64,000 bases of DNA from Haemophilus sp. HMSC068C11 (GTDB lineage: Bacteria; Pseudomonadota; Gammaproteobacteria; Enterobacterales; Pasteurellaceae), in contig NZ_KV820368.1 in the NCBI RefSeq assembly GCF_001815355.1, positions 1 to 64,000 on the forward strand, read 5' to 3'. Below, in pieces: positions 9,119-18,574 of this stretch (its first letter is position 1; each line of letters begins with the position of its first letter). The translations under genes and the position numbers were made by a program. The notes beneath the pieces are model-generated. The model searched no databases. It was not told the DNA's origin and saw only the letters and a list, made by a program, of their open reading frames with translations.

Positions 9119-10096
9119 GGCATCATCAATCGAAATTAAGCCTAAATTAATTTCCTCTTTGCCTTTTGGCGGGCAGAAAGCAAGATGTTTATCTGCATCA
9201 TTAATCGGCTTCCAACGACGAGGCTGAGATGAGCGACTATTTGGATAGAATCCGATCGTTGGCACATTGAATGCACTACTTAGATGCAATGGTCCAGTAG
9301 AGCCCGCAATGAATAAATCTGTACAAGCCAGTGAGTGAGCAAAATCCACTAATCCTTTATTCTTATCGTAAACCACCACATTTGGGTTATCGATTTTTGC
9401 CGCTAACTCATGGGCTTTTTCACTTTCACCAGGTCCTGCCGTTAAGATAATCTGACAGTCAAATTCGTTTAATAAACCTTGTATCAATTGAGCATACTGT
9501 GTCAGAGAAAGGCTTGTTGCTGAACCACCTGTTCCACTATGCACAAAGACCCATTTTTTATCCGCCGATAAACCGAATTGTTCTTGAAGAAAAATACGTT
9601 GTTTTTTAACCGCACTTTCAGGAAATGAAAGGTAAGGTGGTTTAGGTTCTACAATCGGCATGTTGTGTTTCTTTAAGAACGCCCGAGCCAGATCTTGATT
9701 GTACTCGGCTTCCGATTTTTCTGAACGTGAACGGCGTTGTGTTAAACGATGGTTATAAAGGATTTGTACCCATTTTGTTGCGGGCGCAAGACGATAAGGA
9801 ATCCCACTTTTCCAGGCTAATTTACCGTTATGGGTATTGGAAAAGAAGCTAATCATGCCATCAAATTGCTGCTCTTTGATTTCTTTAATAAGCCGGTTGA
9901 AATCTGCTTTGTCGTTCTTAGCACTATCAATGATAACATCATCTAAATAAGGGCAAATTTGTGCAAGTGGTGCGGTATAAGCTGGCACAAGTGCGGTCAG
10001 TTTTAGCTCGGGATTTGAGGCTTTCAACATCGCAAAAGCCGGAAACGCCTGAACAAAATCACCCAGTTTATCGTTACGAATGACTAAAATTTTCAT
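9068..10096 (-). CDS. Glycosyltransferase family 9 (heptosyltransferase-like)
   Basis: A 342-residue GT-B enzyme of the ADP-heptose:LPS heptosyltransferase family. It starts MKILVIRNDKLGDFVQAFPA, the typical nucleotide-sugar fold start with the RxDxxGD motif, and carries the C-terminal donor-binding FIAGSTGPLHLSSAF. It probably adds a heptose or related sugar to the LPS inner core at the inner cytoplasmic membrane face. Its ATG overlaps the stop of the waaL-like gene (TAATG), so the two are translated together. Which residue it adds cannot be read from sequence. Confidence 0.82.
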   Translation of the reverse strand: MKILVIRNDKLGDFVQAFPAFAMLKASNPELKLTALVPAYTAPLAQICPYLDDVIIDSAKNDKADFNRLIKEIKEQQFDGMISFFSNTHNGKLAWKSGIPYRLAPATKWVQILYNHRLTQRRSRSEKSEAEYNQDLARAFLKKHNMPIVEPKPPYLSFPESAVKKQRIFLQEQFGLSADKKWVFVHSGTGGSATSLSLTQYAQLIQGLLNEFDCQIILTAGPGESEKAHELAAKIDNPNVVVYDKNKGLVDFAHSLACTDLFIAGSTGPLHLSSAFNVPTIGFYPNSRSSQPRRWKPINDADKHLAFCPPKGKEEINLGLISIDDALIEIIPFVRKMWQASN

Positions 10097-11340
10097 TATT
10101 CCGCCTTCTGATGTGTTCGTATTGCAGCATAAAACACAATCGTTAAGAAAAAGTAAAAAATAGTACCTGAATTATGTACCAAGAAACCTTGGCTTAAGCC
10201 ATAAATCATCACAGATAAAATATGGGCAACACCTAACGTTGCAATCAGCTTAACCTCATCGTTCGTGGTGTTTAGCTTTTTCATAAAGGTACGCAGAGGA
10301 ATAAATAAAACAGCAAGCAAGGCGAGTAATCCGACGATTCCTCGTTTGGAGAGGTCATCTAAATATTGGTTATGAGCATGTGTAAATTGTCCAATGTTAC
10401 CTGTAGCAATTTTTTCTTCCGTTTCTTGCTTACGTTTTTCTGTTGCACCTTGAATACCCCAACCAAATAAAGGTTTTTCTTTTGCCATTGCAATTGCGCT
10501 TTTCCACATTTCAAAACGAGCACCTAGAGAGGTGTTACCATTATTTTTATCTAGATAAAGCTGGATATCTTTTTGAGCAACATTAATTCGTTCCATAATG
10601 CGGTTATTGGGCATTTGACTAATACCAATGCTCGCGACCACAATAATCCCAAAGAAAGTCAGGAAAAAACGTTTTGAAAGAGAATGACGATAAATATAAA
10701 GAATAACGACAAGCAAGACAGGCAATGCAACCCATCCACCTCGAGCGGTAGAAAGCAAACTTCCTACGATGCCACATAAACCACCAATAACACTAAGAGT
10801 GGTTAACTTTACGTCTTTTTTATGATGGGCATAGAGGGCAATAATTAGGCTAAAAATACCTAATGACATAGAAATATCACCACCTTGAATATGCATAATT
10901 CGAGGATTTTGCTCTGGGCGTAGATTCAAGATAAATTTATCATAAAGTGCTACGCAAAGGGAAATAATACTACCAAGCGGAATAGAGTAACTCAAAACGC
11001 AAGTTTTGATAGGGTATTTTAATAATAAAAGTAAAACAGGAACAAAGAAAACGACTCGGCTTGCAGTATCAAGATCGCGCATTTTCCCCCCGTTAATGCA
11101 GAGGGAAAGTACAAATGTAAGAAAATAAAAAAGGTAGCTATAAATTAACCATTTATCAACTTTCGATAAGTTTAAAAGTGGTTTCTTGATTAAAGCATAA
11201 ACGCCATAACCTAAACCGATTAACATCAGTAGAGCAGGTGCAGCATTATATCCCCCCTTGACAATAAATATCGAAAGGAAGAAAAGCGTTACTGCAAAGT
11301 TTATTAGGGTAACTAACCAATTTTGTTTTGTTATTTGCAT
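10096..11340 (-). CDS. waaL: O-antigen ligase family protein (WaaL-like)
   Basis: A 414-residue inner-membrane protein with about ten to twelve predicted spans and the large periplasmic loop of the Wzy_C/O-antigen ligase family. The loop contains FEMWKSAIAMAKEKPLFGWG and THAHNQYLDDLSKRGIVG, with the conserved HAHN histidine. WaaL transfers undecaprenyl-linked glycans to lipid A-core. A Wzy polymerase is the alternative within this superfamily; the partner GT9 gene favours a core-LPS role. USS-rich sequence lies on both sides. Confidence 0.75.
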   Translation of the reverse strand: MQITKQNWLVTLINFAVTLFFLSIFIVKGGYNAAPALLMLIGLGYGVYALIKKPLLNLSKVDKWLIYSYLFYFLTFVLSLCINGGKMRDLDTASRVVFFVPVLLLLLKYPIKTCVLSYSIPLGSIISLCVALYDKFILNLRPEQNPRIMHIQGGDISMSLGIFSLIIALYAHHKKDVKLTTLSVIGGLCGIVGSLLSTARGGWVALPVLLVVILYIYRHSLSKRFFLTFFGIIVVASIGISQMPNNRIMERINVAQKDIQLYLDKNNGNTSLGARFEMWKSAIAMAKEKPLFGWGIQGATEKRKQETEEKIATGNIGQFTHAHNQYLDDLSKRGIVGLLALLAVLFIPLRTFMKKLNTTNDEVKLIATLGVAHILSVMIYGLSQGFLVHNSGTIFYFFLTIVFYAAIRTHQKAE

Positions 11341-11373
11341 AGATTATGCTCGATATTTAGGTTATGTAAAATA

Positions 11374-11405
11374 AAAAAACCGCACTAGAAAGTGCGGTCT
11401 TATTT
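11374..11405 (-). terminator. Inverted-USS terminator after fba
   Basis: ACCGCACT (11379-11386) pairs with AGTGCGGT (11391-11398) over a 4-base loop. The minus strand continues into a T-run, so it ends fba transcription before the waaL-like gene. Confidence 0.82.
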
Positions 11406-11422
11406 TAGTCTATTTTTATGGA

Positions 11423-12502
11423 TTATAAAACATCAATGCAGTTTAAGTCTTCGAAAGATTGCTCTAAGCGTTTAGACATTGATTCTTCCATTTTACGTAA
11501 CCAAACACGTGGGTCGTAGTATTTTTTATTTGGTACGTCAGGACCTTCAGGGTTACCTAATTGACCTTGGAGGTATGCTTCGTTTGCTTTATAGAAACTT
11601 AAGATACCATTCCATGCAGCCCATTGAGTATCCGTATCGATATTCATTTTGATTGCACCATAGCTAATTGCTTCGCGGATTTCTTCGCGGCTAGAACCTG
11701 AACCACCGTGGAAGACGAAGTTGATTGGTTTAGCTGGTAGATTGCGTTCTTTTGCAACGAACTCTTGTGATGCACCTAAAATAGATGGTTTTAATTTTAC
11801 GTTACCTGGTTTGTAAACACCGTGTACGTTACCGAATGCTGCTGCAACGGTAAAATTAGGGCTTACAGGGTTTAATTGGTCGTAAACATAAAGCACATCA
11901 GATGGTTGAGTGTATAAGCGAGATTCATCGACATCTGAGTTATCTACACCGTCTTCTTCACCACCGGTAATGCCGATTTCGATTTCAAGGGTCATACCTA
12001 ACTTGTCCATACGAGCAAGGTATTCACGGCAGATTGCCATGTTTTCTTCCATTGGTTCTTCAGATAAGTCAAGCATGTGAGAAGAGAATAATGGACGGCC
12101 AGTTTCTGCAAAGTGTTTTTCACCCGCTTCAAGTAACCCATCGATCCATGGAAGTAATTTTTTCGCAGCGTGGTCAGTGTGAAGAATAACAGGAACACCG
12201 TATTCTTTGGCTAAAGTATGAACGTGTTTCGCACCTGCGATTGCACCTAAAACGTCTGGACGTGCACCGCTTGTTGGTTTTATACCTTTACCTGCGTAGA
12301 AAGCTGCACCACCGTTTGAGAATTGGATAATTACTGGCGCTTTCACACGTGCAGCGGTTTCCAATACAGCATTTACGGAGTCAGAGCCCACGCAGTTTAC
12401 TGCAGGGATAGCGAAGTTGTTTGCTTTAGCATAAGCAAAGATTTTTTGAACATCTTCACCTGTTACTACGCCAGGTTTTACGATATCTAATAATTTAGCC
12501 AT
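11423..12502 (-). CDS. fbaA: Class II fructose-bisphosphate aldolase
   Basis: A 359-residue zinc-dependent aldolase splitting fructose 1,6-bisphosphate into glyceraldehyde 3-phosphate and dihydroxyacetone phosphate. Family marks are VILHTDHAAKK (zinc histidine and catalytic aspartate), the EIEIGITGGEEDGVD segment, NVHGVYKPGN and NFVFHGGSGSS. Length is the standard class IIA size. It shares a strand with pgk, an arrangement common in gammaproteobacteria, but a small lipoprotein gene separates the two here. Confidence 0.97.
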   Translation of the reverse strand: MAKLLDIVKPGVVTGEDVQKIFAYAKANNFAIPAVNCVGSDSVNAVLETAARVKAPVIIQFSNGGAAFYAGKGIKPTSGARPDVLGAIAGAKHVHTLAKEYGVPVILHTDHAAKKLLPWIDGLLEAGEKHFAETGRPLFSSHMLDLSEEPMEENMAICREYLARMDKLGMTLEIEIGITGGEEDGVDNSDVDESRLYTQPSDVLYVYDQLNPVSPNFTVAAAFGNVHGVYKPGNVKLKPSILGASQEFVAKERNLPAKPINFVFHGGSGSSREEIREAISYGAIKMNIDTDTQWAAWNGILSFYKANEAYLQGQLGNPEGPDVPNKKYYDPRVWLRKMEESMSKRLEQSFEDLNCIDVL

Positions 12503-12565
12503 TTTTACTTTTTCCTTATATGTTTGGGAGGATTAAATCCATCATTGACGTTTGTGAGAAGGTGA

Positions 12566-12841
12566 TCACTTTTTAAACATAGGTCGCTTAAGATAAATAC
12601 GCTCCATTGTCTTGTCAGAATGCCATTTAGCAGATCTTGGACACTTAGCTAAATAACCTTGAGAGGTGCCTGTATTTTGATCTGCAATATTATGAATACA
12701 TTCCAACTGTGCTTGTCGCTCCAAACTGGAGCCAGATAAGTGCCTTGTATTGTAGACACTGGAACTTCCATCACTACAAGCAGTTAATAATATAACACTA
12801 ACTAATAGACAGGGAGCTGAGGCTTTAGGCTCATTTATCAT
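12566..12841 (-). CDS. Small putative lipoprotein between pgk and fba
   Basis: Not recognised as a named family. The 91-residue frame has a hydrophobic stretch CLLVSVILLTAC whose LLTAC is a lipobox (Cys22), preceded by an unusually long n-region for a lipoprotein. Two further cysteines (C48 and C67 region) may form a disulfide. The only ribosome-site candidate is AAGG about ten bases upstream. It sits in an otherwise conserved glycolytic pair, so it may be a local insertion or an overlooked conserved gene. Confidence 0.55.
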   Translation of the reverse strand: MINEPKASAPCLLVSVILLTACSDGSSSVYNTRHLSGSSLERQAQLECIHNIADQNTGTSQGYLAKCPRSAKWHSDKTMERIYLKRPMFKK

Positions 12842-12873
12842 AAACTAGACCTTAGATTAGCAATTTTTTCCAA

Positions 12874-14034
12874 TTAACCATTCGCACGTTTTTCAAGAAT
12901 TTCTACTGCAGGTAATACTTTACCTTCAACGAATTCTAAGAATGCACCGCCACCGGTTGAGATGTAAGAGATTTTATCTGCAATACCGAATAAATCGATA
13001 GCCGCTAAAGTATCACCGCCCCCTGCGATAGAGAATGCATCGCTGTTTGCAATCGCGTGAGAAATGATTTCAGTCCCTTTACGGAAGTTAGGGAATTCAA
13101 ACACGCCAACTGGACCATTCCATAAAACAGTTTTTGCATTTTTGATGATTTCAGCTAATTGTTCAGCAGATTTGTCACCGATATCGAAGATAGATTCATC
13201 ATCTTTCACTTCGGTCACTGATTTTTCTGTTGCAGGTGCAGTTTCAGAGAATTCAGTACCTACACGTACATCAACTGGTACTGGAATGTCAGTGCTTGCT
13301 GCTAATTCTTTTGCCACAGGGATTAAATCTGCTTCATATAAAGATTTACCCACATTGTGGCCTGCTGCCGCGATGAACGTATTTGCAATACCACCGCCTA
13401 CGATAATTTGGTCAGCAATTTTTGAAAGAGAGTTTAATACTTCTAATTTAGTGGAAACTTTGGAACCGCCTACGATCGCAACCATCGGGCGAGCAGGTTC
13501 TTTTAATGCTTTACCTAACGCATCTAATTCTGCTGCAAGTAATGGACCTGCACAAGCAACCGGTGCAAACTCCGCTACGCCGTAAGTTGATGCTTGCGCA
13601 CGGTGAGCGGTACCGAATGCATCCATCACGAATACATCGCAAAGTGCGGCATATTTTTTACCTAATTCAGGATCGTTTTTCTTCTCACCTTTGTTCACAC
13701 GTACGTTTTCTAAAACAACGATTTCGCCTTCTTTAACATTCACACCGTTTAAGTAGTCTTGCACTAAACGCACATTGAAACCTGCGTCTTTTAAGTAATC
13801 AACAACCGGTTGTAAAGAGTCTTCAGGTTTGAATTCACCTTCAGTTGGACGACCTAAGTGAGAGGTAACCATCACTTTTGCGCCTTTCTCTAAAGCTAGT
13901 TTTAACGTCGGGATAGTCGCACGAATACGCGCATCAGATGTCACTTTGCCATCTTTTACCGGTACGTTTAAGTCCGCGCGAATAAATACACGTTTACCTT
14001 TTAAATCTAAGTCGGTCATTTTGATTACTGACAT
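12874..14034 (-). CDS. pgk: Phosphoglycerate kinase
   Basis: A 386-residue glycolytic enzyme that transfers phosphate from 1,3-bisphosphoglycerate to ADP. Signature sequences are the N-terminal [20 protein letters not shown], the hinge [11 protein letters not shown], and the C-terminal nucleotide-binding GGGDTLAAI and [10 protein letters not shown]. Length is normal for bacteria. It heads the strand run toward fba, and its start is preceded by GAGGAAAG, a good ribosome site. Confidence 0.97.
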   Translation of the reverse strand: MSVIKMTDLDLKGKRVFIRADLNVPVKDGKVTSDARIRATIPTLKLALEKGAKVMVTSHLGRPTEGEFKPEDSLQPVVDYLKDAGFNVRLVQDYLNGVNVKEGEIVVLENVRVNKGEKKNDPELGKKYAALCDVFVMDAFGTAHRAQASTYGVAEFAPVACAGPLLAAELDALGKALKEPARPMVAIVGGSKVSTKLEVLNSLSKIADQIIVGGGIANTFIAAAGHNVGKSLYEADLIPVAKELAASTDIPVPVDVRVGTEFSETAPATEKSVTEVKDDESIFDIGDKSAEQLAEIIKNAKTVLWNGPVGVFEFPNFRKGTEIISHAIANSDAFSIAGGGDTLAAIDLFGIADKISYISTGGGAFLEFVEGKVLPAVEILEKRANG

Positions 14035-14132
14035 AAGCTTTCCTCTTGGGTTAGTTAAAATTAAACGGGAACATTATACCTAGTTCTTACTAGGTTGTAA
14101 CGATGTAGATCAAATAAAAAAGCGAATTATGC

Positions 14133-14846
14133 TTATTTTGGGCAATCGATTACTTCCCACTGGCGATTGTAACAAATGAATAGTTCATTATGGCTCGCCC
14201 CTAAATAAGCGCCTTTTAATTGCGGATTATGTTGCTTCATCCATTGAAATAATTCTTTACGGCTTAATTGTTCGTTTGGCAAGGAAAGCGATTCAAATAA
14301 TGCTTTCTCTTGTTTGAAGTAAGCCTCCGCTGAATCAAATGCACAGCTACCGTGTTTTTCCCATTCGCCTTGCAACAATTTTGCGCCTGGCGAGATTGAA
14401 AGGTAAGGCTCGAGCGTTTCAATTGGAAGTGGCGCTAAATCACCCTTACAAAAACGTGGATGATCCGTAACAGAACGCGCATTCGCATTTTGAGGCCATA
14501 AGCCATGCACTACCCAGCCAAATTGATTTTTTATATCACATTGATATTGTGCTGAATCAGGTAAATTATTGCCATATTGCGCACGTTGTTTTTCACAGAA
14601 TGCGGGTGACCAAGATAAGGCCAACATATAATAATCAACAGGGGCATTTTTGTTTTGCCCAATAGCATCATCACGCATGATGACATCATAATTCCCAAAA
14701 TCTTTGGTGTTTTTGACCGCACTTTGACTTTGCTGTTGTGTGGTTGTTGGGGCGGGTTTTGTGTCTTTTTTGTGTTCAGTGAAATATTGCCAAATACTAA
14801 ATGCGGCAAGGGCAATAAGGGAAAGAGTAGAAACCTGTTTTTTCAT
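14133..14846 (-). CDS. Ribonuclease T2 family protein (RNase I-like)
   Basis: A 237-residue exported ribonuclease. An N-terminal hydrophobic segment (about 5-20) acts as signal or anchor, followed by a Lys/Thr/Gln-rich linker. The two T2 catalytic motifs are present, CAS I as HGLWPQ and CAS II as EWEKHGSC, each with its histidine. Such enzymes cut single-stranded RNA through 2',3'-cyclic phosphates, probably in the periplasm to scavenge nucleotides. It is transcribed away from yfhL. Confidence 0.87.
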   Translation of the reverse strand: MKKQVSTLSLIALAAFSIWQYFTEHKKDTKPAPTTTQQQSQSAVKNTKDFGNYDVIMRDDAIGQNKNAPVDYYMLALSWSPAFCEKQRAQYGNNLPDSAQYQCDIKNQFGWVVHGLWPQNANARSVTDHPRFCKGDLAPLPIETLEPYLSISPGAKLLQGEWEKHGSCAFDSAEAYFKQEKALFESLSLPNEQLSRKELFQWMKQHNPQLKGAYLGASHNELFICYNRQWEVIDCPK

Positions 14847-14864
14847 AAAAATCCTGTTTAAATT

Positions 14865-14893
14865 TTGTCAATTTTGCTTTTGTCGGCTATAAT
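14865..14893 (+). promoter_or_regulatory. Predicted sigma-70 promoter of yfhL
   Basis: TTGTCA (14865-14870) and a perfect TATAAT (14888-14893) have a 17-base spacer. The yfhL start lies about 28 bases further. Confidence 0.68.
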
Positions 14894-14921
14894 TCGCCGC
14901 TTTCTCATATAAAGGAATGGT

Positions 14922-15182
14922 ATGGCGTTACTGATCACAAACAAATGCACAAACTGCGATATGTGTCTCCCCGAATGTCCGAATGAAGCAATTTCAATCG
15001 GCGAGGAGATCTATGTGATCGATCCTGTGCTTTGTACGGAATGTGTTGGTCATTATGACACGCCAACCTGCCAAAAAGTTTGCCCGATCACAAACTGCAT
15101 CAAGCCAGATCCTGAGCACCAAGAAAGCGAAGAGCAGCTTTGGGAACGTTTTGTGATGATTCACCATTCGGATAAGTTGTAG
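14922..15182 (+). CDS. yfhL: YfhL-type 4Fe-4S dicluster ferredoxin
   Basis: An 86-residue Alvin-type ferredoxin. The first cluster motif is CTNCDMCLPECP, the second CTECVGHYDTPTCQKVCP with the insertion between the second and third cysteines that marks this family, followed by C-terminal C residue in ITNCIKP. It transfers low-potential electrons; the physiological partner is not shown by context. A strong promoter precedes it, and a 52-residue DUF1232 gene follows after 29 bases. Confidence 0.92.
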   Translation: MALLITNKCTNCDMCLPECPNEAISIGEEIYVIDPVLCTECVGHYDTPTCQKVCPITNCIKPDPEHQESEEQLWERFVMIHHSDKL

Positions 15183-15211
15183 AATTTACCTGATCTTTTT
15201 CTTTTCGTCCA

Positions 15212-15370
15212 ATGACTATGAATAAAACGAAGTTAATTAAAATCGCCATCATTCTGATTTATCTGTTCAGTCCCATTGATATTTTGCCTGAAGCGGTGCT
15301 TGGCCCATTAGGTTTAGTGGATGATGCGGCAGCGATTGCCTTATTAATTCGAATTTTATTGAAAAAATAA
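15212..15370 (+). CDS. Mini DUF1232 (YkvA-like) membrane protein
   Basis: A 52-residue frame shorter than usual ORF cut-offs. After MTMNKTKL it has a hydrophobic segment leading into YLFSPIDILPEAVLGPLG and LVDDAAAIALL, which is the DUF1232 signature (Y-x-x-SP-I-D-x-x-P, then a L-x-D-D turn). The protein is essentially this domain alone. No clear Shine-Dalgarno site is visible, so it may be coupled to yfhL upstream. An alternative start is the second ATG at 15218. Function of the family is unknown. Confidence 0.72.
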   Translation: MTMNKTKLIKIAIILIYLFSPIDILPEAVLGPLGLVDDAAAIALLIRILLKK

Positions 15371-15512
15371 AAACTTGAATAAAATCAACTGCACTTTGCT
15401 TTTCTTATTCTTGCAAAATTCCGTCAATTTCTCTAAACTACGCGTCGGAAAATTTCTTTCCTCATTATTTCACTTTAAACGCTACCCGTGAGTAGCAAAA
15501 GGGACCTCAATC

Positions 15513-16727
15513 ATGACAAACGTCAATCAATATGGCTGGAAAGCCTTGGTTGGATCAGCTGTCGGCTACGCGATGGATGGATTCGATCTTCTTATTCTTG
15601 GATTTATGCTTAGTGCCATTTCGGCAGATCTTAATTTAACTCCTGCACAATCTGGCTCATTAGTTACCTGGACACTTATTGGTGCTGTGGTGGGCGGTAT
15701 TGTATTTGGTGCATTAAGCGATCGTTATGGGCGTGTACGCGTGCTGACTTGGACAATCGTCCTTTTCGCCGTATTTACCGGTTTGTGTGCAATCGCACAA
15801 GGCTATTGGGATTTATTAATTTATCGCACCATCGCGGGTATCGGTTTAGGCGGTGAATTTGGTATCGGTATGGCATTAGCCATTGAAGCGTGGCCAGCAA
15901 AACACCGTGCAAAAGCCGCGTCTTATGTGGCGTTAGGTTGGCAAGTGGGTGTGTTAGCAGCTGCGTTACTCACCCCGGTATTGCTTCCACATATCGGCTG
16001 GCGCGGCATGTTCGTTGTTGGTATCTTCCCAGCGTTTGTGGCCTGGTATTTACGTACCCGTTTACACGAACCTGAAATTTTCTCACAAAAACAGACTGAA
16101 CTTTCAACCCAAAAAATATCGAAACTGGAATCTTTCCAACTCTTAGTAAAAGATAAAGCAACTACAAAAGTAAGCCTTGGTATAGTGGTTTTAACGTCTG
16201 TACAAAACTTCGGTTACTACGGCATTATGATTTGGATGCCAAACTTCTTATCTAAACAACTTGGCTTTAGTTTAACGAAATCAGGTTTATGGACGGCTGT
16301 TACGGTATGTGGGATGATGGCGGGGATTTGGATCTTTGGTCGTCTAGCCGATAGAATCGGACGTAAACCAAGTTTCTTATTATTCCAACTTGGTGCCGTG
16401 ATCAGCATCATCACTTACTCTCAATTAACTGACCCAACCGCTATGTTGGTGGCCGGTGCATTCTTAGGGATGTTTGTAAACGGCATGATGGGCGGTTATG
16501 GCGCATTAATAGCTGAAGCTTATCCGACAGAAGCGCGTGCAACGGCGCAAAATGTGTTGTTTAACTTAGGTCGTGCTGTTGGTGGTTTTGGACCGGTTGT
16601 TGTCGGGGCGATTGTATCCGCGTATTCATTCAGCATTGCGATTGCTTTCTTGGCGGTGATTTATGTGATCGACATGGTAGCGACAGTCTTCTTATTGCCA
16701 GAATTAAAAGGCAAAGAATTGAGCTAA
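15513..16727 (+). CDS. MFS transporter, AAHS/sugar-porter-like
   Basis: A 404-residue, roughly 12-span major facilitator. The loop 2-3 signature is GALSDRYGRVRVL and its repeat in the second half is GRLADRIGRKPSF. The N-terminal AMDGFDLLILGF with an aspartate in helix 1 and the GGEFGIGMALAIEAWP segment resemble the aromatic-acid:proton symporter group. The substrate cannot be told from sequence. The ribosome site AAAAGGGA lies 12 bases upstream, beside a small GCTAC/GTAGC stem. It appears to be transcribed alone. Confidence 0.78.
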   Translation: MTNVNQYGWKALVGSAVGYAMDGFDLLILGFMLSAISADLNLTPAQSGSLVTWTLIGAVVGGIVFGALSDRYGRVRVLTWTIVLFAVFTGLCAIAQGYWDLLIYRTIAGIGLGGEFGIGMALAIEAWPAKHRAKAASYVALGWQVGVLAAALLTPVLLPHIGWRGMFVVGIFPAFVAWYLRTRLHEPEIFSQKQTELSTQKISKLESFQLLVKDKATTKVSLGIVVLTSVQNFGYYGIMIWMPNFLSKQLGFSLTKSGLWTAVTVCGMMAGIWIFGRLADRIGRKPSFLLFQLGAVISIITYSQLTDPTAMLVAGAFLGMFVNGMMGGYGALIAEAYPTEARATAQNVLFNLGRAVGGFGPVVVGAIVSAYSFSIAIAFLAVIYVIDMVATVFLLPELKGKELS

Positions 16728-16754
16728 GTGCGGTCAAAAAAATTCAAGTTTTTG

Positions 16755-16784
16755 AAAACATCGGTGTCAAAGCCGATGTTTTTT
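16755..16784 (+). terminator. Terminator after the MFS gene
   Basis: AAAACATCGG pairs with CCGATGTTTT over an 8-base loop, then a T-rich tail. A USS (AAGTGCGGT) overlaps the end of the MFS coding sequence just before it. Confidence 0.85.
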
Positions 16785-16861
16785 ATTTGTGAAAAATCAG
16801 CCAATTTCAACCGCACTTTGTGCTAAACTATGGTCACTTTTTCCAATTTTGAAGAATTATC

Positions 16862-18565
16862 GTGTACGCTAAACGTTCAGTTTCTACCCGTATTGCTAAA
16901 TATTTATTTGTAGTCATTATCTTCATGGGCATTATTAGCTCATTGAGTTTGATCGTGATGGCGAGTAATAAGTCGGATGCGGAAGCCATTAATATCTCCG
17001 GTTCTTTGCGTATGCAAAGTTATCGGCTATTAACGGAAATGGAACGTTCGCTGGATACGGTCGAACAGAATTTAGTACGTTATCAACGTAGTCTCAATGC
17101 TGATGCTTTGCTGACGGTACAAAATCAGCTTTTTGCGCCATCAGGTGTGAGAGAGTCCTATCAAAAAATCCTAAAACGCTGGGCGGTGATGTCCGATTTT
17201 GCGCGTAGCCATCAAATTGAAAAATATCACGCCGAACTAAAAAGTTATGTACAAGATGTCGATGATTTCGTGTTGGAATTACAACGCTTTGCTGAACTAA
17301 AATGGATTATTGCAGTTTCTGTATTGTGTGTTTCCATGCTATTGATTCTTGCGATGGTATCGTATGTGATTTGGTATATGAAGCGCGAAGTGGTGAAACC
17401 TCTAGAACTCATGACCAAAGCCAGTATGCAAGTGCAAATGGGGCAGTTTAAACATATCCAACTTGATACAGAAAGTAATAATGAGCTTGGTATTTTAGCG
17501 AAAGTGTTTACGCAAATGTCTTCTGAGTTAGGGCGACTTTATTCGCGTTTAGAAGATGCGGTAAATGAGCAAACGCAAAAGTTGCGTCAAACCAACCGCT
17601 CTTTAACAACACTTTATCAAAGCTCACAGTTACTTACGCCCACGAAGATTAATGATAAAATTCTCAGCCAAGTGCTCAATCATATTCGTGTCAGCGAACA
17701 TTTACGCTACATTGAGTTAGAAATTTTCGGATCAGAACATTGGGAAATTTCTTTTGGTCAAAAAGATCCTAAACAATCACTTCAAGTCGAAGAACTTTCC
17801 ATTGAAAATGAAAACTTAGCAGTGCTCTCATGGCAAGCCGGTTTACCTTGTCCCGATCCGCGAATGATGAAAAACCTAGGACAAATGGTGGCAAAAGCGT
17901 TGTATTCACACAAAACGCAACGCCAGCAAGAGCAACTCTTATTGATGGAAGAGCGGTCAATTATTGCCAGGGAATTGCATGACTCGTTGGCGCAAGTGCT
18001 GTCTTTCTTACAAATTCAATTAACGTTGTTAAAGCATAATTTGAAGAAAGAAGATGAAAAATCAAAAGAAAAAAGTATTGCCATCATTGGTGAATTTGAA
18101 CAAGCCTTATCAGATGGTTATTCTCAATTACGAGAATTATTGGCGACCTTCCGTTTAACGGTGCAAGAAGCGAATTTACAGGTTGCCTTGGAACAAGTTA
18201 TTGAAAGTTTGCGTTCACAAACGAAGATGCAAATGACTGTGGAATGTAGTTTGCCATCGCAAAGTTTAAATCCACAAGAATTAGTGCACGTTCTGCAAAT
18301 TGTACGTGAGGCAACGTTAAATGCGATTAAGCACTCCAAAGGTACACGTATTGAGGTAAAAGCCCATATTAATGCTGAGGGCGAATACGAAATCCTCGTA
18401 CAAGATAATGGCGTAGGGATTCCGACGCTAGACGAGCCAGAAGGGCATTATGGTTTAAATATCATGACTGAGCGCAGTCGACAATTAAATGCTCAGTTCA
18501 GTATTTTAAAAGGGGAGCAAGGTGGTACTATCGTGAAAATCACGCTTCCTCACACGTTTTTTTAA
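16862..18565 (+). CDS. narQ: Nitrate/nitrite sensor histidine kinase NarQ
   Basis: A 567-residue membrane sensor. It has two membrane segments (about 14-33 and 144-170) bounding a periplasmic region with the nitrate-binding P-box NISGSLRMQSYRL near residue 46, then HAMP, a coiled linker, a HisKA_3 domain with phospho-acceptor H373 in ARELHDSLAQ, and a C-terminal ATPase (DNGVGIP, GHYGLNIMTER). It responds to nitrate or nitrite and phosphorylates a NarP/NarL partner, not encoded here. The start is GTG. Only ten bases separate it from murB. Haemophilus is known to carry NarQ rather than NarX, hence the name. Confidence 0.9.
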   Translation: MYAKRSVSTRIAKYLFVVIIFMGIISSLSLIVMASNKSDAEAINISGSLRMQSYRLLTEMERSLDTVEQNLVRYQRSLNADALLTVQNQLFAPSGVRESYQKILKRWAVMSDFARSHQIEKYHAELKSYVQDVDDFVLELQRFAELKWIIAVSVLCVSMLLILAMVSYVIWYMKREVVKPLELMTKASMQVQMGQFKHIQLDTESNNELGILAKVFTQMSSELGRLYSRLEDAVNEQTQKLRQTNRSLTTLYQSSQLLTPTKINDKILSQVLNHIRVSEHLRYIELEIFGSEHWEISFGQKDPKQSLQVEELSIENENLAVLSWQAGLPCPDPRMMKNLGQMVAKALYSHKTQRQQEQLLLMEERSIIARELHDSLAQVLSFLQIQLTLLKHNLKKEDEKSKEKSIAIIGEFEQALSDGYSQLRELLATFRLTVQEANLQVALEQVIESLRSQTKMQMTVECSLPSQSLNPQELVHVLQIVREATLNAIKHSKGTRIEVKAHINAEGEYEILVQDNGVGIPTLDEPEGHYGLNIMTERSRQLNAQFSILKGEQGGTIVKITLPHTFF

Positions 18566-18574
18566 GGAAAGTTA

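Noticed and set aside
15481-15496. Small GCTAC/GTAGC stem before the MFS gene
   Set aside because: The 5-base stem does not cover the ribosome site and is too short to call a regulatory element.
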